Assembly: GCA_016521575.1 (NCBI GenBank)
Contig: JAEKDP010000016.1
Location: 1 to 53,263, forward strand
Length of the DNA: 53,263 nucleotides
Direction of reading: 5' to 3'
Source of the DNA: Rhodobacteraceae bacterium F11138
GTDB lineage: Bacteria > Pseudomonadota > Alphaproteobacteria > Rhodobacterales > Rhodobacteraceae
The position numbers and the translations under genes were made by a program. The stretch's first letter is position 1; each line of letters begins with the position of its first letter. The notes beneath the pieces are model-generated. The model saw nothing but the letters and a program-made list of their open reading frames with translations, made no database searches and was not told the origin of the DNA. Positions 48,575 to 53,263 of this stretch are shown one piece after another.

Positions 48575-50842
48575 ATGTCAGATGCCGAACAGCTACCTTC
48601 AAACGCGGACGTGGTCATAATAGGTGGCGGCATCATGGGATGCGCACTGGCTTGGCATCTGGCCGAGATCGGCGCCGGTTCAGTGGTGCTGCTTGAACGC
48701 GACAAGCTGGGTTGCGGAACGACTTGGCATTCCGCGGCGAACATTTCGTTCCACGAAGTTTCGACGCGTGCGGGTATCGAAACCTATCACTACAGTCAGG
48801 AAATGTTCGCCCGGCTCGAAGAAGAAACAGGTCAAGAGGTGGGCTGGACGGAAACCGGTCGCGTCCAACTGGCCACCAATCCCGATAGGCTGGCGGCGTT
48901 GCGGCATATCAGCGCCTGCGGCAAGGCGAACGGAATCGCGGCGGACATGATCGGCCCGGATGAAATCACCGAGCGGTTGCCGCTTCTGAACGTCGAAGAC
49001 GTCCTTGGCGGGCTTTGGACCCCGGATGCCGGACGCGTCAATCCAACCGACCTAGTGGCGGCCTACGCCTTGGGCGCACGGCAGCGGGGCGCGCATATCA
49101 TTGAGAACGCCCCGGTAGTGGGAGTCAATCGCGATGCGAACGAGATAACCGGCGTCGTCACGGAACAAGGCCGGATTGCCACACGCAAGGTTGTCATTGC
49201 GGCAGGGCTCTGGTCACCCGCGATTGCCGCGCTGTGCGGGCTGCGGTTGCCCATCCACGCGACAGAGCATTTCTATATTCTCACCCGTCCTTTCGACGGC
49301 GTTCGTACGAACATGCCTGCGTTCCGCGATGCCGATGCGCTGATCTACGGACGCGACGAAGTGGGTGGATTGCTGCTTGGGTGCTTCGAAAAGCGTGTCA
49401 AACCGCTCCCCCTCTCAGCGCTGCCGGAAAAGTTCTCTTTCGATCTTTTGCCCGAGGATTGGGACCAGTTCGAACCCTACATGATCGAAGCGCTGCATCG
49501 AATCCCTTCATTGGCGGATGCCGAAGTCAAAATGCTGCTCAATGGTCCTGAGAGCTTTACCATCGACGGGCGATATCTTCTCGGGCCGCTGCGCGACGTT
49601 TCGGGTCTCTATGTTGCGGCCGGAATGAACTCTGCGGGGATAACTGACTCGGCAGGCGCGGCGCGGGCCCTGGCGGAAATCATGGTTCATGGGACATCAA
49701 CGGTGGATGTAAGCCCTTTTGATCCTGGCCGTTTCGCGGGCTTCCACTCGGCGCCCGGCTGGCTGTCAGAGCGCATTGCCGAAGCGCCAAGCTATGTCTA
49801 TGGGCGGGGCAGGAAACCAAAGGACTTCGAAACCGGACGCGACCTCAAGCTGTCTCCGCTCCACAGCGAACTTTCGGCAACGGGCACCCGGTTTCAGAGC
49901 GTGATGGGCTGGGAGCGCGCAGCCCATGTTGGGCGGCAAGGCGAAAGTGCCTCCGAGGCTTTGAAGCGGGCTTGCCGATGGCGCGAGGAATCTGTCGCCA
50001 TGGTGGATGCCACGGCGCTCGGACGGCGTATCGTGAACCTGCGGGACTTGGCCAAGAAATGCGCCGCCTGGGCTCCCGATCTTGCCGATGTCGCCTTGGG
50101 CGATTGCCGTGTGATCGAAGCCAGTGATCAGAATGGCCGGGGGCTTGGCCGCGCGCATGTGATCGGGCTGGGCGGGCCGCAGGCCTTGGTCGTGACACAA
50201 GCCGAGCGCGCCGCAATTGACGGCACCCTGTTTGCAGGGCTTTCTGATGCAGGGCTGAAGGGCAGGCTGGCCGAAGCCGGATTTGCCCAGTTTCTGTTGA
50301 TCGGGCCGCGTGCGGCAGAGGCGCTGGAGAAATGGATCCCGAGGCCAATTCCACTGGGAAAGGGGATGGTCATAGATATTGACGGCGCCGACGGCATCGC
50401 TTCACGGCTGCCCGATAGTGGCGCGTTGCTTGTAACGCTTGCGGCAGATGTCGCCCGCTCCGGCTGGCGCAAGATCGCCGGCGTGGTCGACAACATTGGC
50501 GGCGGTGTGGCGGGCTGGTCAATCATCGAACTCGATCGGATCACCCGCATGGTCCCTGCCGCCGGGCGGGAAATCACTCCGGGGATTCCACTTGCTGCCA
50601 ACGGCGCATTGGCGCCGGCACAACGGTTGATCGCCGCATCTTGCGCCCTCCCGCTTGTGGGGGGCGAGCCCGTCTGGCGCGGGGCCGATCCGGTCGGTTT
50701 GGTTACCTCCGTCGCGGCGCTTCCGGACGGGTCGCGGCTGGCTATCGCAGTTGTCAGTGGTCCTGAAGGCGAGTTTGAGGCGGATCTCGAAGGCACCCGA
50801 GCCGTTCTCACACCACGAAAGGCAGACACGCACGACAACTAG
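48575..50842 (+). CDS. FAD-dependent dimethylglycine/sarcosine dehydrogenase-like protein
   Basis: A 755-residue flavoprotein. GGGIMG (17-22) binds FAD, and TTWHSAAN (His52) matches the covalent-flavin histidine site of dimethylglycine and sarcosine dehydrogenases. The DAO domain runs to about residue 370 (YVAAGMNSAGITDSAGAARALAE), then an FAO_M-like linker (ERIAEAPSYVYGR). The C-terminal ~320 residues occupy the place of the GcvT folate-binding domains but show none of their usual motifs clearly. It would demethylate or deaminate a secondary or tertiary amine. The usual length is about 815 residues. Confidence 0.87.
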   Translation: MSDAEQLPSNADVVIIGGGIMGCALAWHLAEIGAGSVVLLERDKLGCGTTWHSAANISFHEVSTRAGIETYHYSQEMFARLEEETGQEVGWTETGRVQLATNPDRLAALRHISACGKANGIAADMIGPDEITERLPLLNVEDVLGGLWTPDAGRVNPTDLVAAYALGARQRGAHIIENAPVVGVNRDANEITGVVTEQGRIATRKVVIAAGLWSPAIAALCGLRLPIHATEHFYILTRPFDGVRTNMPAFRDADALIYGRDEVGGLLLGCFEKRVKPLPLSALPEKFSFDLLPEDWDQFEPYMIEALHRIPSLADAEVKMLLNGPESFTIDGRYLLGPLRDVSGLYVAAGMNSAGITDSAGAARALAEIMVHGTSTVDVSPFDPGRFAGFHSAPGWLSERIAEAPSYVYGRGRKPKDFETGRDLKLSPLHSELSATGTRFQSVMGWERAAHVGRQGESASEALKRACRWREESVAMVDATALGRRIVNLRDLAKKCAAWAPDLADVALGDCRVIEASDQNGRGLGRAHVIGLGGPQALVVTQAERAAIDGTLFAGLSDAGLKGRLAEAGFAQFLLIGPRAAEALEKWIPRPIPLGKGMVIDIDGADGIASRLPDSGALLVTLAADVARSGWRKIAGVVDNIGGGVAGWSIIELDRITRMVPAAGREITPGIPLAANGALAPAQRLIAASCALPLVGGEPVWRGADPVGLVTSVAALPDGSRLAIAVVSGPEGEFEADLEGTRAVLTPRKADTHDN

Positions 50843-50915
50843 CGACGACTCGCAGCGGATGTGATGATGCTGTTGATTCCCGGACGCTGGCAAAAAAAGT
50901 GAAATTAGCTTGTGG

Positions 50916-51448
50916 GGGATTGTCAGGTTGTTTTGCGTTGGTGTGACAGTGCGTTCATAGTCTGTTCAAGCGGTCAGTTCGCAAGTGTAGTCGGCTCAGA
51001 GTGGGAAAGCATCGCTGCGAGCGTGGCGGTATGATCTTGCGGAAAGGTGATGACGTTTTGGGCGAAACAGAGCGGCAGTTTGATCGTGAACCGACAGGAA
51101 CCGCTGTGTCTGACCGGGTGGCTTGAATCGCCCCATGATTTTCTGTCGCCGTCTTGTAGTCTGTGCGAAGCCTCAGCGCGATTGTTCAGCCCTTTGTGTT
51201 GGCGATGTTCGATCCCGGGGCCAGGTCCGCCTTCGCGGCGCCGGAAGGTCTAAGTTTGTCCGTGCTGTCTCGCGCCGCCAGAAGATCTTCAACGTCACGA
51301 AGGCTGAGAGCAGACCGCTGGTAAGGCCAGACGGCCGAACCGATCACCGAGCGGGGGAAACGGAAACCCTTCAGACGTGAAAGATCGGACATATTTAACA
51401 CGGTTTCGCGCTACAACGGCGAGGCGGCTTCAACAACCTGACAATGCC
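50916..51448 (-). mobile_element. Decayed IS6-family element
   Basis: The ends read GGGATTGTCAGGTTG (left) and GGCATTGTCAGGTTGTTG (right, reverse complement). The minus strand holds an IS6 transposase start (FRFPRSVIGSAVWPYQRSALSLRDVEDLLAARD) and, after a large internal deletion and frameshifts, pieces related to the C-terminal part of the copy at 37.7 kb. No target duplication is visible. It cannot encode transposase. The 73 bp to its left, after the flavoprotein gene, hold nothing recognised. Confidence 0.82.
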
Positions 51449-51736
51449 TGACAAGCCATTCCGCACCAACGGCAACGGATTCTCCGTCATCATCATCCAG
51501 AGATACTTGCCGCATAAGTTTGTGAACCCTGTCTCAGCCTTAAGGGCAAGCATATCGGAATTAAGAGCTACGCGACACGAGAGCAGAGATGGTGACGGGC
51601 GGCGACGCGCGCTGACTGCCGCACCTGTCTCGGCAGTGACCGGATTGAGCGTGTACCCCGGGCCAGCGCGCCGGCGGACGCCAACCCGTCCGCCGTATCA
51701 TCCGATTTTGACGCGGGAACCGCCAGGCCGTATCGA
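51449..51736. other. Non-coding stretch, nothing recognised
   Basis: About 290 bp between the IS6 relic and the end of the Ntn hydrolase gene. No credible gene, repeat or strong hairpin was seen; small open frames here lack ribosome sites. Confidence 0.5.
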
Positions 51737-52804
51737 TCAGAGTCCTTCAAACACAAAGGGTTCGGCCGGCTTGAACGCATCGGTCGCGTCGCCCGCAAAG
51801 GTATGCGTTTGCTCTGGGCCAAGGTCCAGCCGCATGACCTGCCCCGTTTCCGGTGAAAAGTCGATCTCGTTGACGTTGACCCAGAAAACATTGGGCGTCC
51901 GCGCCGAGTCAAAGAAGTAAAGCCCTCGCTTGTGATCCACCACCGTACGCCAGCGAGTAGAGCTGATTTCTGGACGATCCGCAGTGCCAATACCGAGCGG
52001 CACTGACGCGTTACGGATAACGCCGAATACGCTGGCGAGTGCCCGATCAGGATCCGTGTCCTGCGGAACAGCATTCACATAAAAGGATGCCCGGGCAAAG
52101 CGATCTGCCGCACGCGAAGTACCGGGTAGCATTACCGTCCCGCCGATATCTTGCCAGTAGGAATTCAGTGCGAGTTGTTTCTCGAAGCGTGGAGAATTGG
52201 TCATCACCTGATATTGGCGGCCATGATGAACGACCGGTTTACCGTCGATATATTCAACAATCGCACTGTCGCCTGTCGAATCGGATAGCGATAGGTGCAA
52301 CGTGGTCAGACGATCCTGTCCGGGCACATTCGCGGATACGAGAGTGAATGGCGGATCCCGCAATACTTCGACCGCTTCGGACACGGTGGAAAAGTTGTCA
52401 AGCACGTACTGCGCCCACGCGGCGATCGTCAAACCTGGCTTAGTGTCATCCGCGAACTCCGGATATTCGGATTCCGCAAGCCACAGAACGTTTGCCGCCA
52501 ATCCCGCCTCGTTCACACCATCGGTGGTTGAAACGTCGTAGCCCGTGGTGACAACCGACCCGTATTTTGCCACCCATCGCAGCGAATTGGGTCCCGCCTG
52601 ACCATTTCTTTCCATGCCGCGGGGAAGAGAATAAAGATTGCTCAGCATGGGTTCGCTCCAATCCATGGAACGCGCGGTAATGATCGTGTCATTCGCACCG
52701 AGGTAAACGACACGGGTGCAGGCCTGTGAAATCGATGCATTGCCAACAAGAAAGGCTGCAAAAAGCATGCATGCAGCGCGGCGCAAACGGGAAAAGCGTT
52801 TCAA
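51737..52804 (-). CDS. Exported Ntn hydrolase, choloylglycine hydrolase/penicillin V acylase family
   Basis: A 355-residue protein with a Sec signal ending in SISQA, directly followed by Cys29. In this family the nucleophile is the N-terminal Cys, so signal cleavage itself would expose it. Spacing to Arg45 and Asp48 (ARSMDW) equals that between Cys2, Arg18 and Asp21 of bile salt hydrolases. It would hydrolyse linear amides (acyl-amino acids, penicillin V, acyl-homoserine lactones) in the periplasm. The start is TTG at 52804, supported by AGGAG eight bases upstream. It is isolated from the amino-acid locus by an IS6 relic. Confidence 0.88.
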   Translation of the reverse strand: MKRFSRLRRAACMLFAAFLVGNASISQACTRVVYLGANDTIITARSMDWSEPMLSNLYSLPRGMERNGQAGPNSLRWVAKYGSVVTTGYDVSTTDGVNEAGLAANVLWLAESEYPEFADDTKPGLTIAAWAQYVLDNFSTVSEAVEVLRDPPFTLVSANVPGQDRLTTLHLSLSDSTGDSAIVEYIDGKPVVHHGRQYQVMTNSPRFEKQLALNSYWQDIGGTVMLPGTSRAADRFARASFYVNAVPQDTDPDRALASVFGVIRNASVPLGIGTADRPEISSTRWRTVVDHKRGLYFFDSARTPNVFWVNVNEIDFSPETGQVMRLDLGPEQTHTFAGDATDAFKPAEPFVFEGL

Positions 52805-52907
52805 GTAACTATCTCCTATAATATAAACGAATGCCTGTTTCGGGGCCAGTTGATGTCAAAGGCGGCGGGATTGCAAATGACATTCCTCAAGTCATGGGGC
52901 ATCTGAT

Positions 52908-53263
52908 GGGCGTTGTTGCATTACTCTGAGCTGAGGCGTGATCATCCCTTCCCCCGTTGTCGTCATGCCATACGAAAGATCTCGGCGGTGCCGAGGGCGT
53001 TGAAGCGGTTCATGGGGGCGATGCGGATGTGGATTTCGGCGGTTTGGCGGTTGGGGTCTCTTGCGGCGATGCGCTCGCCGAAGGATTTCAGGCAGCGCAT
53101 CTTGGCCTCGATCCGGCTGCGCGCGTGGTATCTGGTCCACCGTTTCCAGAAGCGCCCGGCCGTAGTGCCGGGTGGCGCGCAAGGTTTCGTTCCGAACCCG
53201 CGCAGCTGGGCAATCTTCCTTCCACGGCCGACCGTTCTTGCGGACCGGAATGATCGGGACGGC
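52908..53263 (-). mobile_element. IS5-family element, partial at the window edge
   Basis: The end repeat begins near 52908 with GGGCGTTGTTGCATTACTC, similar to the ends of the IS5 element at 38.4 kb (GGCTTTGTTGCATAAATC). The element extends beyond the right edge. Confidence 0.75.
52963..53263 (-). pseudogene. IS5-family transposase C-terminus, frameshifted
   Basis: From the right edge the frame reads VPIIPVRKNGRPWKEDCPAA and LRATRHYGR, then shifts by one base near 53155. The continuation in the other frame is WTRYHARSRIEAKMRCLKSF, with the DDE Glu, to the stop at 52963 (ALGTAEIFRMA). An extra G in a GGGC run would explain it. It is not the same element as the IS5 at 38.4 kb. The N-terminal part lies outside the window. 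Confidence 0.82.

Noticed and set aside
1-53263. CRISPR arrays, tRNA or rRNA genes
   Set aside because: No regularly spaced repeats, cloverleaf-like sequences or rRNA motifs were noticed; not excluded by computation.

Overview
The window looks like an accessory region (plasmid or genomic island) of a marine or soil alphaproteobacterium. Rhodobacterales (roseobacter group) is the best guess: moderately high GC, two TRAP transporters, a beta-keto acid cleavage enzyme, many catabolic operons joined by ATGA stop/start overlaps, and nested IS6/IS5/IS110/IS3 elements. This is a judgement from gene content; there is no rRNA or housekeeping marker. No tRNA, rRNA or CRISPR was seen.

Region A (1-15992) is an oxygenase-centred catabolic system. 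A long minus-strand operon runs from 12746 down to 663: Rieske oxygenase alpha subunit, unknown 115-aa protein, two cupins, SnoaL-like protein, PyrK-like and PyrD-like flavoproteins, Rieske ferredoxin, asparaginase-like hydrolase, TRAP DctQ and DctM, and a three-subunit molybdenum hydroxylase (M, S, L) with a CoxG-like chaperone. A truncated amidohydrolase follows. Divergent to it are a GntR regulator, a ferredoxin reductase and the TRAP binding protein. A nearly perfect palindrome (core GTATACCGTATAC) occurs three times, before the oxygenase operon, before the reductase-dctP transcript and before the GMC dehydrogenase-ALDH operon at 23.6 kb. It predicts one GntR regulon that joins uptake, side-chain oxidation and ring hydroxylation of one substrate, probably an aromatic or N-heteroaromatic acid or amide.

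Region B (16-23 kb) is a lower intradiol (beta-ketoadipate) pathway: IclR regulator, 3-oxoadipate CoA-transferase subunits, a decayed 3-oxoadipyl-CoA thiolase, an alpha/beta hydrolase with an SCP2-like partner, an intradiol dioxygenase, a muconate cycloisomerase and a LysR regulator. Region C (23.6-28.9 kb) has the Tat-exported-looking GMC oxidoreductase, an ALDH, an HxlR regulator, and a DUF1428 protein plus GST. Region D (29.1-37.5 kb) is a single minus-strand operon: IclR, E1-alpha, E1-beta, DctP, DctQ, DctM, an acetolactate-synthase-like TPP enzyme, and an unknown protein made of two copies of one ~110-residue domain.

Region E (37.7-42.0 kb) is an insertion-sequence graveyard. An IS6 copy, an intact IS5-type element, a 5'-truncated and frameshifted IS110, a deleted IS3 and another IS6 relic abut one another without target duplications. 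Region F (42.1-50.8 kb) looks like beta-amino-acid or N-acyl-beta-amino-acid catabolism: oligopeptide-type binding protein (its permeases are missing), M20 amidohydrolase, BKACE (DUF849), GntR, a beta-phenylalanine-aminotransferase-like enzyme and a DMGDH-type flavoprotein. Region G has a decayed IS6, an exported choloylglycine-hydrolase-type Ntn enzyme, and the frameshifted end of another IS5 element at the window edge.

All functional calls come from reading motifs and remembered family features. No search or alignment was run.
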